Of a stretch of 64,000 nucleotides of DNA, positions 36,072 to 44,083 are shown piece after piece. The stretch covers positions 295,549 to 359,548 of the forward strand of contig JALHJW010000004.1 in NCBI GenBank assembly GCA_022839785.1, written 5' to 3'. Source of the DNA: Desulfovibrio sp. (GTDB lineage Bacteria; Desulfobacterota; Desulfovibrionia; Desulfovibrionales; Desulfovibrionaceae). Within the stretch, counting starts at the first letter, position 1; every line of letters starts with the position of its first letter. Under the pieces are notes generated by a model that saw only the letters and a program-made list of their open reading frames with translations, was not told where the DNA came from and did not search any database. The position numbers and the translations under genes are program-made.

Positions 36072-37538
36072 TTACGGCGTCCAGGTCTTGGGCGCGAAGA
36101 TGCCGTCCGGCAGGCGCACGCCCATGGATTCCAGCCGGTCGGCGAAACGCGGCCGCACGCCCATGATCCTGAAATGCCCCTGGACCTTGCCCCGCGCCTC
36201 CCCCTCGCTCCCGATGCCGGTCTGCTCGAAGCGGAAGATCTCCTGCATGGTGATCATCTCGCCCTCCATGCCCGTTATCTCGGAAAAGCTGATGACCTTG
36301 CGGCTGCCGTCCGCCAGACGCGCACCCTGGACGATCACGTCCACGGCCGAGCTGATGAAGCGGCGCATGGCCACGGGCGCAAGGTTCATGCCCGCCATGG
36401 AGACCATGGTCTCCAGGCGCATCAGGGCGTCGCGCGGGGTGTTGGCGTGGATCGTGGTCAGGGAGCCGTCGTGACCGGTGTTCATGGCCTGGAGCATGTC
36501 CAGGGCCTCGGCCCCGCGCACCTCGCCGATGATGATGCGGTCGGGCCGCATGCGCAGGCAGTTCTTGACCAGTTCGCGCTGCGTCACCTCGCCCCGGCCC
36601 TCGATGTTCGCGGGCCGGGTCTCCAGGCGCACCACGTGCTCCTGCTTGAGCTGCAGCTCGGCCGCGTCCTCGATGGTCACGATGCGCTCGTCGGCCGGGA
36701 TGAAGCGCGAGAGCACGTTGAGCAGCGTGGTCTTGCCCGATCCCGTGCCGCCGGAGATGACGATGTTCAGCCTGGCCCGCACGATGCCCTTGAGCACCTC
36801 GCCGATGTCCGGAATGATCGCGCCGAAGCGGATCAGATCGTCCAGTTCCAGGGGATCGCGCGAGAATTTGCGGATGGAGAGCGAGGGGCCGTCGATGGCC
36901 AGGGGCGGGATGATGGCGTTGACGCGGCTGCCGTCCGCCAGACGGGCGTCCACCATGGGCGAGGATTCGTCCACGCGGCGGCCGATGCGCGAGACGATGC
37001 GGTCGATGATCTTCTTGAGGTGCTCGTCGTCCTTGAAGCGCGCGCCCGAGAGTTCGAGCTTGCCCTTGCGCTCCACGTAGATGCGCCGGTAGGTGTTCAC
37101 CAGAATGTCGTTGACCGTGTCGTCCTTGAGAAAGGGCTCCAGCGGCCCGAGCCCCAGGACCTCGTCCTGGATCTCGGCGATGAGCTTGGCGCGCTCCGGG
37201 CCGTTCAGCGGGGCCTGGGCGAAATCCTCGCGGATGATGCGCTCCGAGAGGCGGGCGATCTCGCCGCGCACCTCGGCCTCCGGGGCCTTGTCCAGGAGCG
37301 GAAGGTCGAGCAGGTCGAGCAGACGGTCGTGGATGCGCGTCTTGAGCTCGTAGAATCCCTCGTCGCCCGTGCGCGGGGAGGCCTGCGGCGCGGCCGCGGG
37401 CTTCTCCGTCCGGCTCGCGGGAGCGGACGTGGCGGCCGGGACGCGCCCCCCGGACGGCGCGGCCGGGACCGCCGGCGCCGCGTCCTCGGGACGGGGCCTG
37501 ACGCGGCCGGCGCGTTCGAGCCTGTCGAGAATGTCCAC
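36072..37538 (-). CDS. tadA: TadA/CpaF, Tad pilus assembly ATPase
   Basis: The 488-residue protein is a type II/IV secretion ATPase. An N-terminal Pro/Ala-rich region (about 10-65) precedes the conserved domain starting KTRIHDRLLDLLDLPLLDKA. Walker A is NIVISGGTGSGKTTLLNVLS near 265, the Asp box follows in IVTIEDAAELQL, and the Walker B/His region includes MRPDRIIIGEVRGAEALDML and SLTTIHANTPRDALMRLETM. It hydrolyses ATP to power pilin polymerisation. The gene is 18 nt after tadZ on the minus strand. All key residues are intact. Confidence 0.96.
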   Translation of the reverse strand: MDILDRLERAGRVRPRPEDAAPAVPAAPSGGRVPAATSAPASRTEKPAAAPQASPRTGDEGFYELKTRIHDRLLDLLDLPLLDKAPEAEVRGEIARLSERIIREDFAQAPLNGPERAKLIAEIQDEVLGLGPLEPFLKDDTVNDILVNTYRRIYVERKGKLELSGARFKDDEHLKKIIDRIVSRIGRRVDESSPMVDARLADGSRVNAIIPPLAIDGPSLSIRKFSRDPLELDDLIRFGAIIPDIGEVLKGIVRARLNIVISGGTGSGKTTLLNVLSRFIPADERIVTIEDAAELQLKQEHVVRLETRPANIEGRGEVTQRELVKNCLRMRPDRIIIGEVRGAEALDMLQAMNTGHDGSLTTIHANTPRDALMRLETMVSMAGMNLAPVAMRRFISSAVDVIVQGARLADGSRKVISFSEITGMEGEMITMQEIFRFEQTGIGSEGEARGKVQGHFRIMGVRPRFADRLESMGVRLPDGIFAPKTWTP

Positions 37539-37556
37539 CCGCCGCTCCTCCTTTCC

Positions 37557-38747
37557 CTACGCCGGAACCGGCGCGCCGCGACCGAGCAGGCGCTGGGCCA
37601 GGCCGCGCAGGTCGAATCCGGCTCTGGCCGGACGCGCCGCGGGCGCGATCTCGTCCGCCAGACGCAGGATGGCCCTGGCCGCCGGGCTGCCGGGAGCGGT
37701 CTCCACGAGCGGCCGCCCCCGGTTGAGGGCCGACGCGCAGGCGGGGTCCTCGGGAATCAGGCGGGTGACGGGCAGACCGAGCAGTTCCTGCACGTCGGCC
37801 GGGCCGATCTCCTGCCCCTTGCTCCAGCGTCCGGCCACCAGACGCACGCGCGCCGCCATGGCCGGGTCCTCGGACCGGAGCGTCTCCAGCAGCCTGCGCG
37901 CGGCCCCCAGGCAGGGCAGCGTCAGGTGGAGCATCAGGAAGATGTCGTCGGCTTGGCGCAGCACGGCAAGACCGTTCTCGTCCAGGCCCGCGGAGAGGTC
38001 CGCGACCACCATCCCGGCCTCGCCGCAGGCGTGCTCCACGAACAGTCCGGCGGCCTCGGGAGTCAGCAGGGCCTGCTCCTCCGCCGTCTGCGGTCCGGGC
38101 AGGACGCGCAGGGCCGAACCGTGCGCGGCCAGCAGCCCTTGGAAGAAGGCCGCGTCGCAGCGGGCGAGGTCGCGCGCCGCTTCGGCCCAGGACCAGACGT
38201 AGTCGATGTCCAGGAAGTACGGGGCCTCGGGTCCAGGCCGGGCCAGGTCGAGCAGGGCCGTGTCCTGGCGCGCGGCCAGGGCCGCGGCGAGGTTCACGGC
38301 CAGGGTGGTGACGCCCAGGCCGTGCTTGGCCCCGATCACCGCCGCCAGGCGGCCGCGTCCGGCCGCGCCGCGCTCCAGCCCTCCGCGCCCGCCGGGCCGC
38401 ACGCCAGAGGCGTAGCGGCACAGGGCCTCCTCGAATTCGCCCTCGCGCAGGGGCAGCAGCAGGATCTCGCGGACCCCGGCGCGCACGGCCTCGACCAGCA
38501 CGGCCGGGTCCTTGCTGGAGGTGATCAGGAAGGCGTCGCGCACCACGCCGCGCGACACGGCGCGGCCCAGGCGGGCGATGTCCGCGACCACGTCGTCGCC
38601 GGGCTCGAAGACGAGCAGCGAACCCTCGGCAGGCGCATCCTGGGGGGCGAGGACGTAGCGCAGGTCCGCGGCCAGGGTGGCGGCCATGTGCTCGCACAGG
38701 GCCGGGGATCGCACGGCCAGGGTCACGGGAATGGGTTCGCGCAGCAT
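37557..38747 (-). CDS. tadZ: TadZ/CpaE-like localisation ATPase
   Basis: The 396-residue protein has an N-terminal atypical receiver-like domain (about 1-130) and a ParA/MinD-type ATPase domain (about 140-390). The deviant Walker A is VIGAKHGLGVTTLAVNLAAAL: Val stands where the second lysine (GKT) would be, as in many CpaE/TadZ proteins, while the signature lysine before GLG is kept. A MinD-like VADLSAGLDENG switch region and a DDIFLMLHLTLPCLGAAR loop follow. TadZ marks the pole where the Tad machine is built. The gene sits between the small lipoprotein and tadA in the Tad operon. Confidence 0.85.
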   Translation of the reverse strand: MLREPIPVTLAVRSPALCEHMAATLAADLRYVLAPQDAPAEGSLLVFEPGDDVVADIARLGRAVSRGVVRDAFLITSSKDPAVLVEAVRAGVREILLLPLREGEFEEALCRYASGVRPGGRGGLERGAAGRGRLAAVIGAKHGLGVTTLAVNLAAALAARQDTALLDLARPGPEAPYFLDIDYVWSWAEAARDLARCDAAFFQGLLAAHGSALRVLPGPQTAEEQALLTPEAAGLFVEHACGEAGMVVADLSAGLDENGLAVLRQADDIFLMLHLTLPCLGAARRLLETLRSEDPAMAARVRLVAGRWSKGQEIGPADVQELLGLPVTRLIPEDPACASALNRGRPLVETAPGSPAARAILRLADEIAPAARPARAGFDLRGLAQRLLGRGAPVPA

Positions 38748-38757
38748 ATCGGGGCTC

Positions 38758-39018
38758 CTACTTCATGTTGATTTGAATTTTGTCGCTGGTCTTCATCTGG
38801 AATTCGAGGGGTTTCTTCTCGGTCTTGCGGTAGTTTTCCATGACCTGCGCCGCCTTGCCGCCGTCCATGCCCTCCACGGGCAGCGGTTCGGGCGGCAGGG
38901 GCTGGACCTTCTGCGTGGCCGCGGCGATGCGCACCGACGCGCCCTGGGGCGGGGCGACGCGCTCGGCGCAGGCCGGGACCAGGGCCAGGAGCAGGGCGGG
39001 GACGAGCAGCAGTCGCAT
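38758..39018 (-). CDS. small lipoprotein in the Tad operon, position of CpaD/RcpB
   Basis: The 86-residue protein starts MRLLLVPALLLALVPACAER; the lipobox VPAC predicts acylation at Cys17 after export. The remainder (PPQGASVRIAAATQKVQPLP and KKPLEFQMKTSDKIQINMK) has no domain I recognise. It lies between the secretin and tadZ, the place where Caulobacter has cpaD and Aggregatibacter has rcpB, both secretin-associated. CpaD is about 200 residues, so this is either a shortened functional substitute or a lineage-specific pilotin. Short gaps on both sides (17 and 10 nt) place it in the operon. Confidence 0.75.
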   Translation of the reverse strand: MRLLLVPALLLALVPACAERVAPPQGASVRIAAATQKVQPLPPEPLPVEGMDGGKAAQVMENYRKTEKKPLEFQMKTSDKIQINMK

Positions 39019-39035
39019 AACGGTCTCCTTCTCGG

Positions 39036-40460
39036 CTACCTGACGCCGTCCGCGGGCAGGGACGAGCCGTAGCGGCCGTCGAAGCCGCCTTCCGTTCCGG
39101 CCTTCTGCCGCACCGCCGCGGCCGCGGGCCGGGACTGGAAACGGCCGCCCTCCAGGTCGCCGAAGAGATAGTATTCGACGTCGTTGGGTTCGAGGAAACC
39201 GTCCGTGGGCAGGGTCTGGGCGGCCTGGTCCAGGGGCTTGGCCAAGTGCGGAGTGACGATGATCACCAGTTCGGTCTCGTTGCGCTGGTATTCCTTGCTG
39301 CTGAAGAGCGTGCCGAGCACCGGCACGTCGCCCAGCACCGGGAAGCGGTTGTTGGCCTCGCGCATGTTGTCGTTGATCAGCCCGGCGATGGCGAAGCTCT
39401 GCCCGCTGTCCAGCTCCACCATGGTGGTGGCGCGGCGGGTGCGGATGGCCGGGATGGTGAAGCCCTGGATGTCTATCTTGTTGGAGTAGTCGAGTTCCGA
39501 AACCTCGGGCTTGACCTCGACGCTGATGCGGCCGCCGCCGAGCACGGTGGGCCTGAAGGCCAGGCCCACGCCGAAGGGCTTCCACTCGATGGCCACGGTG
39601 CCCAGCCCCGAGGGCACGGGCACGGGAATCTCGCCGCCCGCCAGGAAGTCGGCCTTCTCGCCCGAGAGGCAGACAAGGTTGGGCTCGGCCAATATCTTGA
39701 TGACCCCGTTCTCCTTGAGGGCGTCGATGAATCCGGTCCAGGAGCTGTTGCCGTCCAGGATGCGGAACTGGCCGTTGATGTTCTCGGACAGCGCGACCGT
39801 GCCGCCGGTCTGCGGCAAGGTCAGGCCGTTGAGAAAGGTGGACATGAGCAGCTGGCCCTTGAAGGCGTAGTAGAGATTGATGCCCAGGCGGCGGGCCAGG
39901 GTGCGGGTCATCTCGGCCACGCGGACCTCCAGCATGACCTGCTGCACCCCGCCCACGGTGAGCAGGTTGATGACCTTCTTGGGCGCGTAGGACTCGGCCA
40001 GGGCCAGGGCATGGGCCACGGCGGCCGGGCTGCCCGCCGTGCCCGAGACGGTCACGGACTCGCCCGTGGCCTGCACGTGGATGCCCTTCTCCTCCGGCAA
40101 CACCCGGTGCAGAATCTCCTTGAGCGGTGCAACGTCCGGCGTCACGGCCAGTTCGTACACGGCCACGATGCGGTCGCCCCGGCCCCAGACCGTGAGATTC
40201 ACGGCCCCGGACTTCTTGGCGGAAAGGTAGATCTGGCGCGAGGAGAGCAGCAGGATGTCGGCCGCTTCCGGGGCCGACAGGGCCACGCGCTCGACCTCCT
40301 CGGGCGCCTGCAGCACCAGGGACCGGCCCACGGCCATCTCCAGACGCGCGGGCGTCAGGGCCGAGACCACCGCGGGCTGCTGCCCCCGGGCAGCGGTCGC
40401 CAGCAGGCAGAGGAGCAGGATGCCGAGGATGAGGTGGGAAACGGTTCTGGCGACGTTCAT
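39036..40460 (-). CDS. rcpA: RcpA/CpaC, Tad system outer-membrane secretin
   Basis: The 474-residue protein has a signal peptide (about 1-26, ending ARG), an N-terminal pilus-formation domain (LVLQAPEEVERVALSAPEAADI), a BON-like segment (GIHVQATGESVTVSGTAGSP), and the C-terminal secretin domain with VPVPSGLGTVAIEWKPFGVG and VPVLGTLFSSKEYQRNETELVI, the secretin signature. It forms the outer-membrane channel for the Flp pilus. It overlaps nothing; gaps are 9 and 17 nt. Length is typical. The extension after the secretin domain (about 420-474) is low complexity. Confidence 0.95.
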   Translation of the reverse strand: MNVARTVSHLILGILLLCLLATAARGQQPAVVSALTPARLEMAVGRSLVLQAPEEVERVALSAPEAADILLLSSRQIYLSAKKSGAVNLTVWGRGDRIVAVYELAVTPDVAPLKEILHRVLPEEKGIHVQATGESVTVSGTAGSPAAVAHALALAESYAPKKVINLLTVGGVQQVMLEVRVAEMTRTLARRLGINLYYAFKGQLLMSTFLNGLTLPQTGGTVALSENINGQFRILDGNSSWTGFIDALKENGVIKILAEPNLVCLSGEKADFLAGGEIPVPVPSGLGTVAIEWKPFGVGLAFRPTVLGGGRISVEVKPEVSELDYSNKIDIQGFTIPAIRTRRATTMVELDSGQSFAIAGLINDNMREANNRFPVLGDVPVLGTLFSSKEYQRNETELVIIVTPHLAKPLDQAAQTLPTDGFLEPNDVEYYLFGDLEGGRFQSRPAAAAVRQKAGTEGGFDGRYGSSLPADGVR

Positions 40461-40469
40461 GGCGGACTC

Positions 40470-41288
40470 CTAGAAAACCTCGACCGTGCGCTTGCCGCCG
40501 ACGATCAGTTCCACGCGCTTGGCCGCGCGGCCCTGGACCGGAGCGCGGTACGGCTTGTGCGCCGCCAGGGCGCGGGGGATGTCCACCCCGTCGGTCAGGA
40601 TGGCGGCGTTGTCCAGCGCGCCGCGCAGGGCGAAATTGAGCGTTCCCTTGGTCGCGGCCAGGGCCAGGCGTTCCCCCTCCTCCGGCGTGACTTCCAGGGT
40701 GTAGACGTCCACCGGCGCGACCTTGCCGTCCTCGTCGGCTTCCAGCTTCTCGCCCGTGGCCAGCACCGGCACGTTCTCCAGCACGGTCTTGGCGATGGGC
40801 CGGTCGTTCTGCCTGCCGTCGGTGTCCAGGGTCACGAGCACGTCCACGCGGTTGCCCGGCTTGACGAACCCGGACAGCCCCATGACCTTGTTGCCCTTCA
40901 CGGACATGGCGCGGCGGCCGGGGTTGACCAGGGCGCTGACCCCGCCCGCGGCGATGGCGTCCGAGGCCAGCTTGGCCGAGGTCACGGGCTCGCCCGCGCC
41001 CAGGGGGGCTATGAGGATGCGGCCGTCGAGTTCGGCAAGCTCGGCGAAGGCCTGATCGGGAACGCTTTCCTTGAGATAGGGAACGACCTTGAGCATGGTC
41101 CCGGAAAGCTTTGTGCCGGGCGTGAGGATGCGCGCGGCCACGACCACCGGCACGGTGGGGCGCGGGGCCTCGGCCTGGGGCGCGTCCTGCGGGGCAACGG
41201 AATGCATCCAGCGCAGGGCAAGGAAACCCGCGGCCACGGCCAGGAGCAGGGCCACGCCGATCTGGATGATCTGCCGGTTGCCGTTCAT
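40470..41288 (-). CDS. rcpC: RcpC/CpaB, Flp pilus assembly protein
   Basis: The 272-residue protein has an N-terminal membrane anchor or signal (about 8-26, IGVALLLAVAAGFLALRWM), then a SAF-type domain: VPVVVAARILTPGTKLSGTM is the classic CpaB entry, followed by GEPVTSAKLAS, VNPGRRAMSVKGNKVMGLSG and VKPGNRVDVLVTL, all hallmark CpaB motifs. It is periplasmic and probably links the inner-membrane platform to the secretin. It sits directly after tadV and before rcpA (9-nt gap), the normal order. Confidence 0.95.
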   Translation of the reverse strand: MNGNRQIIQIGVALLLAVAAGFLALRWMHSVAPQDAPQAEAPRPTVPVVVAARILTPGTKLSGTMLKVVPYLKESVPDQAFAELAELDGRILIAPLGAGEPVTSAKLASDAIAAGGVSALVNPGRRAMSVKGNKVMGLSGFVKPGNRVDVLVTLDTDGRQNDRPIAKTVLENVPVLATGEKLEADEDGKVAPVDVYTLEVTPEEGERLALAATKGTLNFALRGALDNAAILTDGVDIPRALAAHKPYRAPVQGRAAKRVELIVGGKRTVEVF

Positions 41289-41306
41289 GCCGCTTCCCCT
41301 TCCCGC

Positions 41307-41852
41307 CTAACCCGCCAGGAACGCGCCCGGCATGTAGACGGCCAGGGCCATGCGCGCCCAGCAACCCGCGGCGATGGCCAGTCCATAGCAGAGCCGGGGC
41401 AGCCGCGCGCCGTCCGCGGGCAGGGCCAGGGACAGTCCGCCTCCGGCCGCGGCCACCATGGCCGCATCCTTCAGGGCGCGCAGCCGCACGGCCAGGGCGC
41501 GGCGGTGAAAGGCGAGCACGACGAGCGCGTACACGCCGCCCAGCAGGCTGGTCAGCACGAAGGCCGAGAGCGCGCCACGCGCGCCGATGAAGGCCCCGGC
41601 CGCGGCCAGCAGCTTCACGTCGCCCGCGCCCATCACGCCCATGAGGAAGGGCAGGAGCATGAGCCCCAGCCCCGCGCCCAGGCCGGACAGGGAGAAGAGC
41701 AGGCCCTCCGCGCCGCCCCAGAGGCCATGCAGGGCCAGGGCGAGGCACATGGCCGGATAGGTCAGCCAGTTGGGGATGCGCTGCGCGGAAAGGTCCGTGG
41801 CGCAGGCCGTCAGAAGGACCAGAGAAAGAAGGATGTCGTGCGCGCTGTCCAT
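41307..41852 (-). CDS. tadV: TadV/CpaA prepilin peptidase (A24 family)
   Basis: The 181-residue integral membrane protein has five or six TM segments and the two active-site aspartates of type IV prepilin peptidases: ATDLSAQRIPNWLTYPAMC (first Asp) and MGVMGAGDVKLLAAAGAFIG (GxGD motif). There is no methylase domain, as expected for TadV. It cleaves the Flp pre-pilin and probably the TadE/F-type pseudopilins. It is separated from flp by a 98-nt gap with a strong hairpin, so its expression may be lower than that of the pilin. Confidence 0.95.
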   Translation of the reverse strand: MDSAHDILLSLVLLTACATDLSAQRIPNWLTYPAMCLALALHGLWGGAEGLLFSLSGLGAGLGLMLLPFLMGVMGAGDVKLLAAAGAFIGARGALSAFVLTSLLGGVYALVVLAFHRRALAVRLRALKDAAMVAAAGGGLSLALPADGARLPRLCYGLAIAAGCWARMALAVYMPGAFLAG

Positions 41853-41891
41853 GTCTCCCCCAGGGTGGCGCGGTTGGGGCGGGACGGGAAA

Positions 41892-41927
41892 GGGGGGCGT
41901 CCTGGCCGTGCGGCCGGGGCGCCCCCC
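41892..41927 (-). terminator. hairpin between flp and tadV (partial terminator / processing site)
   Basis: A stem of up to 17 bp (41892-41908 with 41911-41927, two T-G wobbles; the innermost pair probably opens to give a GTGC loop) lies 24 nt after the flp stop. On the minus strand it is followed by TTTCCC, a weak T-tract. In Tad operons the pilin is needed in large excess, so partial termination here would fit. Confidence 0.65.
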
Positions 41928-41950
41928 ATCCCGTGCTGTGGTCGTCCCGG

Positions 41951-42118
41951 CTAGCCCACGCTCATCTTGGACGCGATGCCCTGGAAGGTGTTGGACACGT
42001 TCGTGCCCAGGGCGCCGACGGCGGTGACGATGGCGGCGGCGATCAGGGCGGCGATCAGGCCGTACTCAAGAGCGGTGGCGCCTTCTTCGTTGCGGATCAG
42101 GGTGATGATGCGGTTCAT
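41951..42118 (-). CDS. flp: Flp major pilin
   Basis: The 55-residue protein MNRIITLIRNEEGATALEYG continues LIAALIAAAIVTAVGALGTN. It shows the Flp signature: a short basic leader, a prepilin peptidase site after the Gly of EEG (G-ATALEY), and the 20-residue hydrophobic helix with conserved Glu at +5 and Tyr at +6. Processed by TadV, it polymerises into thin bundled pili for adherence and biofilm. The start at 42118 has AAAGGAGAGG, a strong ribosome site; a longer in-frame extension is not credible. Its promoter is the -24/-12 element at 42195-42209. Confidence 0.95.
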   Translation of the reverse strand: MNRIITLIRNEEGATALEYGLIAALIAAAIVTAVGALGTNVSNTFQGIASKMSVG

Positions 42119-42194
42119 GGTTCCTCTCCTTTTATGTGCGAAATGTGGTTTCGGGTCGGGGTCCTCTTCCCCCCTTGCCTTTGCCCTCCCTAAG

Positions 42195-42209
42195 GCAACG
42201 CGTGTGCCA
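42195..42209 (-). promoter_or_regulatory. sigma-54 (-24/-12) promoter of the flp-tad operon
   Basis: On the minus strand the sequence is TGGCAC-ACGCG-TTGC: the GG doublet and GC doublet are 10 nt apart, as sigma-54 requires (consensus TGGCACG-N4-TTGC). The predicted transcript start is about 12 nt downstream (near 42184), leaving a leader of about 65 nt before flp. Confidence 0.85.
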
Positions 42210-42248
42210 AAGCCGCCGGACGAGCCTGCGGCCACGCCTGACGAATGC

Positions 42249-42261
42249 AATCAACACATTG
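42249..42261 (+). promoter_or_regulatory. IHF binding-site candidate upstream of flp
   Basis: AATCAACACATTG matches the IHF consensus WATCAANNNNTTR at every defined position. It lies about 45 bp upstream of the flp -24 box and downstream of the enhancer-like palindrome, the classical place for IHF-assisted looping, and is flanked by AT-rich DNA. Confidence 0.65.
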
Positions 42262-42342
42262 TTATATTTAAATAATTTTACGATAAAAAAATCGTGGACA
42301 GTGCGAAAAAACGACTCCCCTCACCTGTCGACGGCAGGCCGG

Positions 42343-42365
42343 TTGATCTACCAAAAATAGATCAA
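42343..42365. promoter_or_regulatory. enhancer (UAS) candidate for the sigma-54 activator, flp side
   Basis: TTGATCTA (42343-42350) and TAGATCAA (42358-42365) form a perfect 8-bp inverted repeat with a 7-nt spacer, about 147 bp upstream of the flp -24 box. A related repeat with the same spacing stands upstream of the tadE promoter (43941-43963). The 42119-42485 gap holds this, the IHF match, the promoter, and a weaker ACGAT-N6-ATCGT repeat (42280-42295). Confidence 0.65.
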
Positions 42366-42485
42366 TTACGCGGAAGATAACGTAAAATGAACCGTATGAA
42401 TGGCTGTTATCAAAGCAATAGCAGGACTATATGCACGAATCCCGGAACATGAGATTTTCCACTGAAAATAGATTTTTGGGGAGCA

Positions 42486-43886
42486 TCACTCCCCGCGCGG
42501 CGAATCGATGCCGTGCTTCTGCAGCTTGTTCCAGAGGTTCTTGGCCGAAATGCCCAGCCGCCGGGCAGCGGCGGTCTGCACGCCGCCGGTCATGCGTAGC
42601 GCCGTGAGGATGAGATTCTTCTCGTACAGATTCACGGCCTCGCGCAGGGGCAGCGGGGACTCCACGTGCGCGCCCTCCCCGTCCTGGGACGGCGCGGCGC
42701 GCGTCTGGCCCTGGCCGAAGTCGATGTCCGCGGGCTCGATGAGGTCGCCCCGGCGGAAGATGGCCGAGCGCTCCAGCACGTTGGCCAGCTGGCGCACGTT
42801 GCCCGGCCAGTCGTAATCGTAGAGCGCCCGCATGGCGCGGGTCGAAAGCTGGGGCGCGCCGGAGCCCAGGCGGGAGGAGATGCGCGCCAGGAAGTGTTCG
42901 GCCAGCAATGGGATGTCGTCCTTGCGCTCGCGCAGGGACGGCAGATGGATGGCGGCCACGTTCAGACGGTAGAAGAGGTCCTCGCGGAATTTCCTCTCCC
43001 GCACCTGTCCGGCCAGGTCCACGTTGGTCGCGGCCACAATGCGCACGTCGCAGGCGATGGCCTTGGCCCCGCCCACGCGCTCCACCTGCTTCTGCTCCAC
43101 GGCGCGCAGCAGCTTGGGCTGCAGGTGCAGCGGCATGTCGCCGATCTCATCCAGCAGGATGGTCCCGCCCGAGGCCAGCTCGAACTTGCCGCGCTTGGCC
43201 GAAAGCGCGCCGGTGAAGGACCCTTTCTCGTGGCCGAAAAGTTCGCTTTCGAGCAGGTTCTCGGGGATGGCCGCGCAGTTGATCTTGACGAACGGCCCGG
43301 CCGAACGCGCCGACAGGGCGTGCACCGTGTCCGCGATCAGCTCCTTGCCCGTGCCTGTTTCGCCGATGATCAGCACCGTGGCGTCCAGGGGCGCGACGCG
43401 CTCCACCAACTCCTTGACCCGCCACATGGCCTCGCTCTGGCCGATGATGCGTCCGGCGGGCCCCTCCTTGTCCAGGGTCCGGCGCAGGGAGCGCACCTGG
43501 CGCTGCAGGCGCTGCTTCTCCAGAGCGCGGCGGATGACGATCTCCATCTCGGCCAGGGAGAAGGGCTTGGTGAAATAGTCGTAGGCCCCCTGGCGGATGG
43601 CCTGCATGGCCGAGTCCTTCTCGGCGTAGCCGGTCATGACGATGATCTCGGTGGCCGGGCTGACCTCGCGGATGCGGGGAATGGCCTCAATGCCGCTCAT
43701 GCCCGGCAGGCGCACGTCGAGCAGGATGAGATTGTACCCACCCTCCGCCGCCCGCGCCACGCCTTCCTCGGCGGAATAGGCGCTCTCCACGTCGAAGCCT
43801 TTCTCGCTCACGGCCTCGCGCAGCATGCCCTGGAAGGCGGTGTCGTCGTCAACGATGAGGATACGGGCGGCAGGCTGTTTTTCCAT
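42486..43886 (-). CDS. NtrC-family sigma-54 response regulator, putative Tad activator
   Basis: The 466-residue protein has a receiver domain (ILIVDDDTAFQGMLREAVSE; phosphoacceptor in YNLILLDVRLPGMSG; Lys in YDYFTKPFSL), a sigma-54-interacting AAA+ domain with Walker A LIIGETGTGKELIAD and Walker B GGTILLDEIGDMPL, and a C-terminal Fis-type HTH (ALRMTGGVQTAAARRLGISA). The loop normally GAFTGA reads GSFTGA (HEKGSFTGAL). The gene lies between the two divergent Tad operons, each with a -24/-12 promoter, so it is the likely direct activator. A related repeat (43941-43963) lies just upstream of its own start and may also serve autoregulation. The start at 43886 gives a receiver of normal length. Confidence 0.92.
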   Translation of the reverse strand: MEKQPAARILIVDDDTAFQGMLREAVSEKGFDVESAYSAEEGVARAAEGGYNLILLDVRLPGMSGIEAIPRIREVSPATEIIVMTGYAEKDSAMQAIRQGAYDYFTKPFSLAEMEIVIRRALEKQRLQRQVRSLRRTLDKEGPAGRIIGQSEAMWRVKELVERVAPLDATVLIIGETGTGKELIADTVHALSARSAGPFVKINCAAIPENLLESELFGHEKGSFTGALSAKRGKFELASGGTILLDEIGDMPLHLQPKLLRAVEQKQVERVGGAKAIACDVRIVAATNVDLAGQVRERKFREDLFYRLNVAAIHLPSLRERKDDIPLLAEHFLARISSRLGSGAPQLSTRAMRALYDYDWPGNVRQLANVLERSAIFRRGDLIEPADIDFGQGQTRAAPSQDGEGAHVESPLPLREAVNLYEKNLILTALRMTGGVQTAAARRLGISAKNLWNKLQKHGIDSPRGE

Positions 43887-43940
43887 GAGAGTTGGACCAT
43901 CCGGTTGCAGGGTGCGTTTTCTTCCCGAAGACGTGGAACT

Positions 43941-43963
43941 GTCATCCACGCATAATGGATCAA
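43941..43963. promoter_or_regulatory. enhancer (UAS) candidate for the sigma-54 activator, tadE side
   Basis: GTCATCCA (43941-43948) and TGGATCAA (43956-43963) have the same 7-nt spacing as the repeat at 42343-42365, with ATCCA/TGGAT as perfect inner arms. The right arm TRGATCAA is shared by both sites. Its centre lies about 133 bp upstream of the tadE -24 box. No clear IHF site was found between them. Confidence 0.55.
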
Positions 43964-44083
43964 TGACCGCGAATCTCCGCCGCGTCAAGTCCGATTTCCA
44001 CCTGCGCGCCGCCCTTCGCCATTCCGCGCAAAGGCGCGCTGGGCATGCTTCCGGGCGCGCTCGGCCGTCGTCGTGGCGCAGAC

